From the NCBI GenBank assembly GCA_905116865.2, contig CAJHNH020001580.1, forward strand, positions 292,001-356,000: DNA of 64,000 nucleotides. Reading direction: 5' to 3'. The notes under the pieces were generated by a model that was given only the letters and a program-made list of their open reading frames with translations, did no database searches and was not told where the DNA came from. Of the stretch, positions 40,921 through 64,000 are shown one piece after another (positions within the stretch are counted from its first letter, which is position 1; each line of letters starts with the position of its first letter). This DNA comes from Candidula unifasciata (Eukaryota > Mollusca > Gastropoda > Stylommatophora > Geomitridae). The position numbers were made by a program, and so were the translations under genes.

Positions 40921-41328
40921 GAATACAGGTGTGAAAAAAGTTCCTTTACTTTTAATGAAAGACTGAACTCTGTTGCTCGAAAAGCTACAAAACCAACACT
41001 TCTGTCCGGCTGGCTCCAGTTCTTCGTAAATGCCACTGTTCGGGCTTGTATACAATGATGTGTTTACTGGATGCACAGTTGATGCTATTGGCTGAGTTAG
41101 CACCTACGCAAATGCTTAGCAGGTCAAGATATGAATATATTAGGTAAAAATAGCATTTATGGGTATTGTCCTGTGAATTAAAAGCAAGGGCCCTTCACTT
41201 AAAAGAATAAATGAAGCAAACATGAAAACAAAGAATATAAATTGTGTGTAGGTAAAATCTTTTACTGCATTCTATCTTATCTGCATACACAAAGTCCAAA
41301 AATGTCACATAACTGTATCACAAATATA

Positions 41329-54864
<13,536 letters not shown>

Positions 54865-55089
54865 CCCAAGCACGCGTTTAAATGTGTACAAGTACCATTA
54901 CAAAGTACCATAACTGTGGCAGACCTCCTGTGGCAGTGGTTTCCCCTAGCATTAAAAGTGATTTCATGTAAGACTCAGGGGGCGGGAGGGGGAGGTTGGG
55001 CAGATAATACAAACTGTTACTGTTACAATCAGTTATAGAACATGTGGGACGCAATTTTTTCGATATTTGAAGCCCCATTCTGGTTCTTG

Positions 55090-55235
55090 CCGGGGGCCCA
55101 GCACAACCTATTGGTTAAACAGGGTTTCTGGGACCTTTCCACGGGAAATCCCTATTCGAATGGTGGCACTTTGCGTCACCGGGTGTTCATCGCTCGGTGT
55201 GATGTCCTGGTGGGGTAAAACGTCAATCAGTCAAT
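55090..55235 (+). mobile_element. Possible tRNA-derived SINE, family 6
   Basis: CTATTGGTTAAACAGGGTTT (A-box-like) and CCTATTCGAATGG (B-box-like), then GTCACCGGGTGTTCATCGCT. It joins directly to the LINE 3' end at 55236. Confidence 0.45.
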
Positions 55236-55322
55236 AGCTAGAACTCTGCGCTTACTGCTGAAGATAGGAACGGAGCGCTTATTGGAGTGTCCCGAGTGCC
55301 GTGATGTCGATTCTTAATTAAA
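55236..55322 (+). mobile_element. Jockey-like LINE 3' end (short)
   Basis: AACTCTGCGCTTACTGCTGA, GATAGGAACGGAGCGC and GTCCCGAGTGCCGTGATGTC are the last ~85 bp of the LINE at 16765-17957. Confidence 0.7.
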
Positions 55323-55332
55323 CATTATGTAG

Positions 55333-55548
55333 ATTGTAATCCTCTTGCCTGGTTCACCCAGTATAACTTGTAGTCCTCTTGCCTGGTTCACCCAGTATAA
55401 CTTGTAGTCCTCTTGCCTGGTTCACCCAGTATAACTTGTAGTCCTCTTGCCTGGTTCACCCAGTATAACTTGTAGGCCTCTTGCCTGGTTCACCCAGTAT
55501 AACTTGTAGTCCTCTTGCCTGGTTCACCCAGTATAACTTGTAGTCCTT
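55333..55548. repeat. Tandem repeat, 34-bp unit, about 6 copies
   Basis: Unit CCTCTTGCCTGGTTCACCCA followed by GTATAACTTGTAGT, nearly identical between copies. Confidence 0.95.
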
Positions 55549-56025
55549 TCACTCTTATATGCCTGTGTATGTCCAGGGATCCTACTCTGATGTGGGAAAA
55601 GCGCGGGGAAAAAAGGGGGCGGGGGGGGGGCCTAAGAGGGACAAACCCAAAACAAGCATGTGTGTGTACTGAAAATCGTAAATACGAATAAATAGCGGTT
55701 GCTGAAATCGGAAGTATTTGGCGGAAAGGCCCAGATTGTGCAGCCTTGCTGTAAACCACACACAAAAATGTTCCAACCTTACTTCTAAGGGGGTGAAAGC
55801 ATAAAAGAAGATTATAATTTTTTTTTCTTTGCTTTTTAATTTGTATTCTGGTGGTGTAGAGTAAAACCTTAGTGCAGCGGACCGTATGGTCTGTTAGGAG
55901 TATCCCTTGCGGATCATTTTTCGTGCAGTTCATAAATATATTTTCAGTATTATTACTTCTCTGACATTCAGCACAGCCGTCTTCTGTTCTAATAGTAAAA
56001 CTGCACACCGGATTGGTTAGTTGCG
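55549..56025. other. Spacer, no feature recognised
   Basis: Contains a poly(G) run (about 55620-55630). A 172-codon minus-strand open frame extends into the 34-bp array, lacks any domain, and is not called. Confidence 0.5.
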
Positions 56026-56029
56026 TATC

Positions 56030-56240
56030 CTTTTACAGGACGTTGCAGAACCAACTCCAACAGCTCCTGGCTGTTGTATTGTTTTTCTAGGCACATTTAC
56101 GCCCAGTAGTTTGCCATTGCTTTCTGGGATGATACTTTCTTGATACCACTGTCGAAACCAACGCAAGGCGCATGGCTCGCAGCTGGGATCGAACCCGGCA
56201 TCCCGGCATTACGAATCGTTCGCATCGACTTAGCCACATA
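56030..56240 (-). mobile_element. tRNA-derived SINE, family 1 (reference copy)
   Basis: The minus strand: A-box GTGGCTAAGTCGATGCGAAC, B-box GCCGGGTTCGATCCCAGCTG, then TTGCGTTGGTTTCGACAGTG, GGCAAACTACTGGGCGTAAA, TGTGCCTAGAAAAAC and 3' end GTTCTGCAACGTCCTGTAAA. About 210 bp, complete. Confidence 0.85.
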
Positions 56241-56329
56241 GTCGACGCACACCGGATTACACATAAATAAATCGCAGGACCCCTCAAGTCAAAGTGCATT
56301 TGTTCCTGAAAACAAGGCCGGTCATCTGG

Positions 56330-58860
56330 AGGCGACAGTTTCAATTCCCTAATCTGTAACTCCTGGGGTAGGAGCCTGTCCTACTACCAGGCGCGTCCAC
56401 CAGATGGCGGATGGTGGAAAGGCCTCTAGATGTAGAGGTTAGCCACGAATATATTGAATAAGTAGCCGTGGACCAAAACAGGTGATGGTCATTGAGAGGA
56501 GGCGAGTTAGTTGGTGGGACAGCTAGCTCTATAAAATACCTCAAAACTCTACGACATGGCCATCGACGGGTAAGAGGCGCCATAACCTCTCCACCCTGCT
56601 GCCTTGCAGGGTAAGTCTCTTTAGACAAAGGCTATTGGAGTCAAACCATATACAAACCGGCGGAAGGCAAGGGGATACCACCGCTGTACTATCCCAAGAA
56701 AATCATGCCTCCAAATAATACGTGTTCAGATAACGACGTGAATGGGGATTCCAGTGGAATCACCTCGTCCGGTAGGGAGCATCATGTTCTACGGGTGATA
56801 CCCGACCGTCATCCAGCTACTGTATAAAAAGTAAATGGTAGAAACATCATGAACATTGGTACATGGAATGTCAGAACACTTGTACAAAACGGAAAGTTGG
56901 ATAACATCAAGATGGAAATGAAGAGAATGAACATCAACATATTAGGAATTAGTGAAATGCGATGGCTAGGAGCAGGTGAAAAGTATTCAGATCAGTACAG
57001 AATTATTTACTCTGGGGGGAAGGAATATAGAAAGGGAGTTGGTATTATTTTGGATCAACAGAACTCAAAAACTGTGAAAGGATTTTGGACAATATCAGAG
57101 AACTATTAGTAAAACTTCGCGGCAGACCGTTTGACATCAACTTAGTACAGATTTATGCCTCAACAGCAGATAGTTCAGAGGAAGATATTGACGCATTTTA
57201 TGACGAGTTAGACATGGCTGTTGATCAATGCAAAAATTGTGAAGTAACAATGGGACTTGGAGATTTCAACGCCAAAATAGGAAGTGAAAAAGTATACGGA
57301 ATAACGGGTGGCTATGGACTAGGAGAAAAGAATGTGAGAGGTGACAGATTAATAGCATAGGCTGAGTCATGCAGCATGATAATAGGTAACACCTGGTTTA
57401 AACACCATCCTCGAAGATTGTGGACTTGGAAAAGTCCTGGTGATAATGTCCGCAATCAGATTGATTATATTTTGATTTCAAGAAGATTCTGGAGCAGCTT
57501 GGAGCAAAAACTAGACCAGGAGCAGACTGCTTTAGTGACCATGTTCCAGTTGTAGGAAAAATTAGAATAAAACTAAAGAACATTAGAAAAACACCACAGA
57601 ACATCAAGTTAAATTTAGGAATTCTTAGAACGGATACAGAAATTAAGGACCAGTACAATGTCACTGTACAAAACCGGTATAATGCAATGGAAATTATACA
57701 GACTATTGATGAACAGTGGGATATGTTGCGTGAGTCAATTCAGCAGACATCTAAAGAGACAATCCCACCAACCTATAGAGTTGCAAAAAGGAAGTGGATG
57801 TCAACCGAAATTGTGCAGTTGATGGATGAAAGAAGGAAGAAAAAGAATGATAAAGAAAAATACTCTAGAATACAAAAAAAAAAAAAAAATAGTGAACAAA
57901 TGCAAAGTGGCTAAAGAAGCCTGGCTGAATCAATTGTGTACAGAGATTGGGGAAAACAACAGGAAAGACACACATTCCATGTACCAACAGATAAATATGT
58001 TAACAGGAAAGATGACACGTAACAGCACTGGATATTTGAAATCAAAAGATGGTGACTTATTAATGGGACATAATAATTAACAGATGGACAGAGTATATAG
58101 GGGGAATTGTATGATGATAATAGACCAGATGTAGAACTGCAGACCAACAATGATGGTCCACCAATAATGACTGCAGAAGTTGAGGATGCAATACATCATA
58201 TGAAGAAAGGAAAAGCACCCGGGCTAGACAACATCTCACTGGAAGAAATCGAAGCACTGGGAGATTTTGGAATTGAAATAATAACTAAACTTTTAAATGA
58301 TATTTATAGTGGGTATATTCCAAATGACCTTTTAAAATCCATATTTATAGCTCTGCCTAAGAAACCAGGCACTATAAAATGTGAAGACCATCGCACAATA
58401 AGTCTTATGAGTCACATGACTAAGATTTTACTGAGAATAATTATGAGAAGAATAAGAAACAAAAATTAAACCAGAAATCAGCGATGAACAATGTGGATGT
58501 GTAGAAGGAAAAGGTACAAACAATGCCATATGCATCCTAAGGACATTGTCAGAAAGAGCTATAGATGTAAATACTGATTTGTACTTAGGCTTCATAGACT
58601 AGACAAAAGCATTTGACTGTGTGAATCATGAAGAAGTAATCAAACTATTAGAAAAATTAAACATTGATGAGAAAGATCTACGAATAATAAAGAATATATA
58701 TTGGCAGCAAACAGTAGCTATGAGAATTAACAACTGTTTAGGTACATTTCAAAGCATAAAGAGGGGCGTACGACAAGAATGTGAACTGTCACCTGATTTG
58801 TTTTCAATATACAGTGGATATATAATAAGAGCTTTAATTGGTATGCCCGGACAAAAATGG
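56330..58860 (+). mobile_element. APE-type LINE: 5' region, endonuclease and partial RT, inactive
   Basis: A 5' UTR-like lead (56330-56848) precedes MNIGTWNVRTLVQNGKLDNI, MNINILGISEMRWLG, a frameshift near 57090, then DINLVQIYASTADSSEEDID, LGDFNAKIG and NQIDYILIS (endonuclease). RT: HHMKKGKAPGLDNISLEEIE, ALPKKPGTIKCEDHRTISLM, then FID(stop)TKAFDCVNHEEVI with a stop in RT motif A, and IKRGVRQECELSPDLFSIYS. The YADD motif and C terminus are missing. At least four frameshifts or stops. Sequence changes to another LINE after about 58860. Confidence 0.85.
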
Positions 58861-58984
58861 AGGAGCTGGATCGGTCATCATGCTGCAAGACAGGACAACA
58901 GTAGAAACGTCATGTACCTCCGGAAGACTCAACAAACTTCAGAGTTGAGCAGCAAGCAATTATTGATTCAGCCAAAGTGCTCGA

Positions 58985-59625
58985 GGAAAGAAAAATTTAA
59001 AACAACAAATATGTTTTCTTTTGTGACTGCATGTCAGTCCTCCAGGCGACTCATAGGGATCCACGAGACAACATGGAAAGGGAACTGACCCGTCAGCTAA
59101 ACAGACTCACAGAAAACAGTCAAATCGTTCTCCAGTGGATCCCGACTCACTGAGGCATACCAGGAAATGAGCAGACAGGCTTGCAAAAAATCGAACAAAG
59201 GAGAAACAACATACCCATTCATTGTCATTACCAGAAATCAGAACACTTATTAAAGGAAAATACAAGGGACTGTGGAGAGAACAAACTAACAGTAAACATC
59301 CACAAGAAGCCCATCAGCAGACTCAACAGAAAGCAACATACACAAATTTTCCGTCAACGAACAGGACACTGCAGGCTCAACTACCACATGCATAAAATAC
59401 AAATTGTACAGTCCCCATAGTGTGCCTGTCAAACAGGACCACAAACACCTCAGCACATTCTGCAGACCTGCCCACTCTACCTTCAACTTCGAAAAGACGC
59501 CTGGCCTCAAGAGCAAAGTGTGCAGAGCTAGCTATGGGGAACCATGTAGGACCTGCAGCTGACATGCGAGTTCATAGAGGCAACCCACCTGATGGTCTGA
59601 TCTGAGCATACGAAACCGAACGCAA
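58985..59625 (+). mobile_element. RNase H and C-terminal end of a second LINE
   Basis: In shifting frames: RELTRQLNRLTENSQIVLQW, IPTH(stop)GIPGNEQADRLAK, LIKGKYKGLWREQTNSKH, FRQRTGHCRLNYHMHKIQ, TPQHILQTCPLYLQLRKDAW, then ACGCAAAGAAGAAGAAG at the 3' end. The PTH.GIPGNE.AD.LAK block is the end of the RNase H domain of jockey/I-like LINEs. Two or more stops. Fused to the unrelated APE LINE upstream. Confidence 0.8.
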
Positions 59626-60038
59626 AGAAGAAGAAGAAGATTTTACCCAGGGGCCAACATTTTGAAAACGGGGATCGTCACGGGCCAGAGGCCTGGGCCC
59701 CAGTATAGAATGATCATTTTTACAAATGCAATGATTCGTGGGCCTATTGTAGGCCTCCAAAAGACGGATTCGGCCTACGGGTTGCGAGTTGAAGAGCACT
59801 GGTCCAACATGTCCTGCTTCAATTTCTTCTGTAACTATGAGTTCAAAGTGCCAGTCAGTACCTTACAGTTTTATTTCTTCTGCGTTCGTATTTAAAAGTG
59901 CGGTTGGCATGTTGTGTTTTTCAGCTAAGCTGCTACATCTGCCTTTTTCGATCCAACAATCAACTTTCAGCAAACCTGTAATTACTGCTTTTTACGACAT
60001 GCTTGTCAAATATCAATGAATCTATATTTTTTAGTCAC

Positions 60039-60184
60039 TTAACTCGTTGAGTCCCAAGGAACGCATCATACATTCATAGGTTCCTACCTAGAAGCCCAAT
60101 GAACGCATGATGCGCCGATTTTATTACTTTCTTTACTACCCCCTGGGCCTGTGATGCTAAACGCCCTGGGACTCAAATAGTTAA
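60039..60184. mobile_element. MITE with TTAA duplication, copy 1
   Basis: TTAA at each edge (60039-60042, 60181-60184) encloses 138 bp starting CTCGTTGAGTCCCAAGGAAC and ending GCCCTGGGACTCAAATAG, imperfect inverted termini. A TTAA target site is the hallmark of piggyBac-type elements. It contains CCTAGAAGCCCA.TGAACGCA.GATGCGC, shared with copy 2. Confidence 0.75.
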
Positions 60185-60455
60185 AATAGGGTACATGAAC
60201 TACACAGGGACAAATAATCACACCACTCAAAACTGCACCCTAAACGTCTTCCTGTTAGTGTAGTAAATAAATATTGTTCCGGTTCTTGGTGTTATCATTT
60301 TTTACAGTAATCATCAAAAAAGGAATTCCGTTTGTGTGTGCCTGGGCAGAAGGATACGCAAACATTGGCAGGTCTCTACCCTAACCACCCTAACCAAATG
60401 TTCAGGTAGAAAATATCTGCAGTTTTCGGATTAACTTCTCTACAACTAACCGAAA

Positions 60456-60490
60456 ATGGAGGCAGATTTCGACCCAGAGGATAAATATAG
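60456..60490 (+). CDS. Orphan first coding exon, protein begins MEADFDPEDKY
   Basis: ATG in a good Kozak context (A at -3, G at +4) opens eleven codons, MEADFDPEDKY, and then AG followed by the near-perfect donor GTAAGTGG. The two leftover bases make the next residue Arg or Ser. The acidic start and clean splice site look like a real first exon. I do not recognise the protein and could not find the next exon before the window ends. No TATA box is seen. A TTAA MITE lies about 270 bp upstream. Confidence 0.45.
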
Positions 60491-62866
60491 GTAAGTGGTT
60501 GAATAGCTCCGTGAGTTGTTGTTTATTTGGCAGACTTTGACCCTAGACTGGCTAGTAAAAAGTAGAAATTACAAAACTTTTATTAATATTATAGTTAAAA
60601 CTTGCAGTTTACTGGCGATTTTTGTAATGTATTTATGAATATTTCAACTTTAAAAATGTTTTTTTGCTTGACAAATAAATAGTAGATGCAACTTGAGATT
60701 CAACTTTCAAGTTGACTGATAGAGAAACCGAACCATCATTTTGTAGTTAATCTTTTGAGACTTTTGATCTTTTGCCAGTTCACCAAACAGTTCAGATTTA
60801 ACACATATTTGAAGTGTAGTAAGATATAGTTAGAGCCAACAAGCTGGATTGCTTTTTGATTTTAGAAACTACCATAACTTTCTTTTTTTAAAACTTCTGC
60901 TTCTCCCTTTTGTCTCACAATAAAGTAAAGGCCTACAACAACTCACTCCAAGTTGTTATATCCATCCATGCCTCTTGCATGCAGCTCACCCGACCCCATG
61001 CCCTCCCCATCTTTGTAACTTCATTTTCTGCCTCCCTTCTTTGTGCATGTTTTGTTGTTGTTGTGGGGGGGGGGGGGTGGTCTGCATTAATTTATGTGCC
61101 CCTGTGAGTTCCAGTGTAAACTCATACTAGTTATAATAATAATGTTCTCAGGTTTCCTCAATGTGTGTCCTATCTAATGCCAATGTCTTTTCTTTACCTT
61201 TTGGTCCATTGGAACTTTTTTAGTTCTCTCCAAAAGCACAGCCTTATTAACTCTTTCAGGCCCATGATTTTGACAGACTTGACCCACATTAATTTCTGTT
61301 TACAAAAATGGCAGATGGGGTGGTGTACAAAAAAGGCAATAGAGAATATAATATTAATATACTTCTAATCCCTTTGAAAGTACATATTTTTTTTTAAAAA
61401 GAGAAATGAATGAACAATTTGATATGATGATAAGTGTATGTTTAATACTGTTATAGTAACAGGAAAAAAAATCAGCAAGTGTTAATTTCACAACAAAATT
61501 TAACCCAATAAAAATTCTTCACATAGCATGGTTTTGCAGCCACAAGAACAGTGAGATTAACACTCTAAAGTTTGTTCAATTTCCTATCAAATTCCAAAGT
61601 TATGATAAGTTTATGGGTTAGTTTAACACTCAGAGGCTCTGAGTTTTCACAGAGTGCTGAACAAAATAAAAAAATACAAATGGAAGATCAATGAACCATT
61701 ACACACACAGTATTTACTTTTCACAGTTATATACATACTTACTGCAGCTGCAAATAAGTGCAATGTAGCTTAGCCATGATATAGTATTCTTTTTTATTTG
61801 TTTGGAGCACTTTCCTTCTCTTGCACCCTAAATATAGTAGCAGTGGAACATTCTCTGTATCAGACCTGCTAGAACTAGATTCCCTAGCAGCTTGACCACT
61901 CAGCTGGTGCTTGCATAAATTCACCATCCGCATTACTTAATGAAAAATCTAAATATTTATTATCATTTTCTGAATTAAAAACTTCTGACTGAAACAATTT
62001 CAGAGCTTCAGCCGCGGAAAGATGCATTCTGCGGCCTGTACTTGTGGTTGGAACATTGGTATCCAATTACAAAATGCACTGTCTAGAAATGACACTAGTA
62101 ATGAATGAGATCAGTTTGCGCCCACACATAGATGAATAAAGATCCCTGTACACAGAAACACGTTAGAGTAACTTTCTCTGAATACTTAATGGTGGTTCTG
62201 AACATTAAAAATGAAAACGGAGCTATAAGTGAATTAATATGTATGGGTCACATGATCAACACAGACAATGTTGTTTGGGCACATCAGAACTTCTCAGTCA
62301 ACACTTACACCGTTGCTCGGGCCTCAAGGAATTAATGATTCTGTCATACTATTTAATTCCCTCTATTCTGCGCAGGCACTAGTTAACGCATTATTGTAGT
62401 TTATTAGTCATTGTTTGAGTTTTCCATGTTTCTGTTCCAAACAGCAGTGCTGATTTGACATTAGAACTAAACAGTTTCAATTTAGTATCACTATTAGTTT
62501 TAATTTATGTTTGCCCTCCGCACATTTTTTAGTGCTGAAAAAATTTTTTTTGCCTTTTTTATTTGTATTTTAATATCTCTATTAATTTCCCTATGTTTAT
62601 ATCTACATTCCTGCCCAAATATATGCATTACTCCACATCTTGGAGTAGGATACCATTAAGAGAAAGCAGATTACTATTTGCCTGTTTTATTCTCATTATC
62701 TTTGCCTTTCTCTGATAGATTGTTACACTTAGTTGTGATCTCGCATCATGTGTATTTAATCTGTCTGGCATGTGACTCCATGTGTGAGATAGAAGAGAAG
62801 AGCTACTGGTTAAATTACAAAAAATCCATTTTAATTGACAGCTGTGTGAATTAGTGGACTGAATGT
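60491..62866. other. Probable intron/spacer, no further exon recognised
   Basis: Downstream of the orphan exon. It has a poly(G) run at about 61065. On the minus strand near 62066-61740 there are open stretches MHLSAAEALKLFQSEVFNSE and then, one frame away, ARESSSSRSDTENVPLLLYL, which could be the acidic N terminus of a decayed transposase-derived ORF, but no catalytic motif is visible. A LINE RT trace may exist on the minus strand near 62400-62500. Confidence 0.35.
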
Positions 62867-63008
62867 TTAACTCTTTTAGTCCAAGGAAGGCATACGTTCA
62901 TTTGTTCCTATCTAGAAGCCCAGTGAACGCAAGATGCGCTAATTTTACATCTCTGTTTACCACCCATTGGACCTCTGATGCTTAATCCACTGGGACTGAA
63001 AGAGTTAA
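62867..63008. mobile_element. MITE with TTAA duplication, copy 2
   Basis: TTAA at 62867-62870 and 63005-63008 encloses 134 bp starting CTCTTTTAGTCCAAGGAAGG and ending CCACTGGGACTGAAAGAG. The interior matches copy 1. A lone terminus-like TTAACTCTTTCAGGCCC is at 61248-61264. Confidence 0.8.
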
Positions 63009-63094
63009 GCTTTAATAGTTTATAATATTTATACTTCACTTAGAATATGCTCATTTCTGGAATTGTTATTTTTATTTAAACATGGATATAAAAA

Positions 63095-63245
63095 CAAAAG
63101 CTTCTTCTTCTTCTTTGCATTCACCTGCTGTAAACTCTTGTCGGAAATTCTGATGTTCGCCCACTTCTGGACTTTAGTCTTAAAGGCAGTAGATCAGTAG
63201 TTCTTTCTCCCCTCAGGAATGGAGCCCTGTAACCTACTCGAGAGA
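63095..63245 (+). mobile_element. Interspersed repeat, family 4
   Basis: CTTCTTCTTCTTCTTTGCAT, TCACCTGCTGTAAACTCTTG, TCGCCCACTTCTGGACTTTA and AAGGCAGTAGATCAG. Read on the minus strand its 3' end is GCAAAGAAGAAGAAG. Confidence 0.6.
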
Positions 63246-63539
63246 AAACAAATACTGATAGTTGGGAGCCCTTAGTCCTCACACTTGTATTTAACTCAGT
63301 TTGCCCAGAAAGCCATTGCTTCAGTTTTCTATGACAGAAGGAATTAAACATAAAGACATAATAAGTTAACATTTAGGGTAAGGGGTCGTATAAATTGTCT
63401 AGACATATTGAATTTAAAAAACAATCAAGACTGGGTGATCAGATAAATTGTAGACATAATCAATTTGAAATAAACTGACATTAATAGTCAAGACAGAATG
63501 ATTACGTTGGTAACAAATGACATTTGTATGGGAGACTTC

Positions 63540-63850
63540 TTATTCTTTTGTCACCTCACTGATACCAGGTTGTAGCCCGGTGTCGTGGTTTTCTGTATTT
63601 GTCTTTCGCTTCTCGGGTGGCTTGAGTGATGAGTTTGTTCATCTTTTTGCAGGTTTCAGCTACATCCTTTATCCATATCTTTCTTCGTTTTCCTCTTGCC
63701 TTTCTCCCAGATGTTCTGCTGTAAAAAGTCTCATATGCAGTCTGGCCTGGCTGCATTCTCACCAGATGGCTGAACTATTTCATTTTATCAATATTATCTA
63801 GACATGGTCTTGTTCCATCTTTCTCCCAAATGCTGGTATTTGTATGAAAG
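63540..63850 (-). mobile_element. LINE 3' end, family 9
   Basis: The minus strand reads MRMQPGQTAYETFYSRTSGR, KARGKRRKIWIKDVAETCKK, then TREAKDKYRKPRHRATTWYQ, nearly the same protein end as 51560-51900. The flanking CACTGATACCAGGTTGTAGC is shared too. Confidence 0.75.
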
Positions 63851-64000
63851 TGGAGTAGTAATAATTTGAGTATTCCCTAGATTATAAAAATGGATCGTCT
63901 ACTTTAGTTTTTCGTTAACTTGACCTAGGAGTGAAGCGGGTCTTTGAGGTAACATTAGAAGACATTATAACCAACTTCTAATGGGAACAGTCAGTGTATT

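Noticed and set aside
55490..56008. 172-codon minus-strand frame starting MCSFTIRTED
   Set aside because: Runs into the 34-bp array at its end, no domain is recognisable, and there are no flanking splice sites. Likely chance.

Overview
This looks like nuclear DNA from an animal, most likely a gastropod mollusc. The two recognisable genes are split by GT-AG introns. The non-coding DNA is crowded with APE-type and RLE-type LINE fragments, several tRNA-derived SINE families and MITE-like elements, and about a quarter of the window (my visual estimate) is tandem repeat. Two copies of a SPIN-like hAT element are present; SPIN is known from tetrapods, a triatomine bug and the pond snail Lymnaea. 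The species is not determined, and no bacterial, plasmid or CRISPR feature was seen.

Two host genes lie on the minus strand. The first is ARL1, an ARF-like Golgi GTPase: six coding exons between 32494 and 15338 give 180 residues. Its 6.4-kb first intron holds a 3.5-kb minisatellite with a 21-bp unit, and its last intron holds a jockey-like LINE and two small arrays. The second is METTL1, the catalytic subunit of the tRNA m7G46 methyltransferase: six coding exons between 54864 and 41329 give 258 residues. Its first intron carries two terminal-inverted-repeat elements, and its fourth intron carries an array derived from the edge of its own exon 5. A short plus-strand first coding exon at 60456-60490 probably opens a third gene that runs off the window.

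Layout. 1-15.3 kb: SINEs, LINE tails and four large satellites with units of 62/64, 25, 24 and 54 bp, downstream of ARL1. 15.3-32.7 kb: ARL1 and its repeat-filled introns. 32.7-41.3 kb: spacer with an RLE-type LINE, LINE tails, a hAT element, a TA microsatellite and a 29-bp satellite. 41.3-54.9 kb: METTL1. 55-60.2 kb: a decayed APE-type LINE, the RNase H end of another LINE and a TTAA MITE. 60.4-64 kb: the orphan exon, a second MITE and little else.

The genes do not form an operon or a pathway. The recurring theme is repeat biology. Several tandem arrays begin inside truncated LINE 3' ends, one array is built from a host exon edge, and one TIR element carries telomere-like repeats facing each other. 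The long open frames inside the arrays are by-products of unit lengths divisible by three and are not called as genes.
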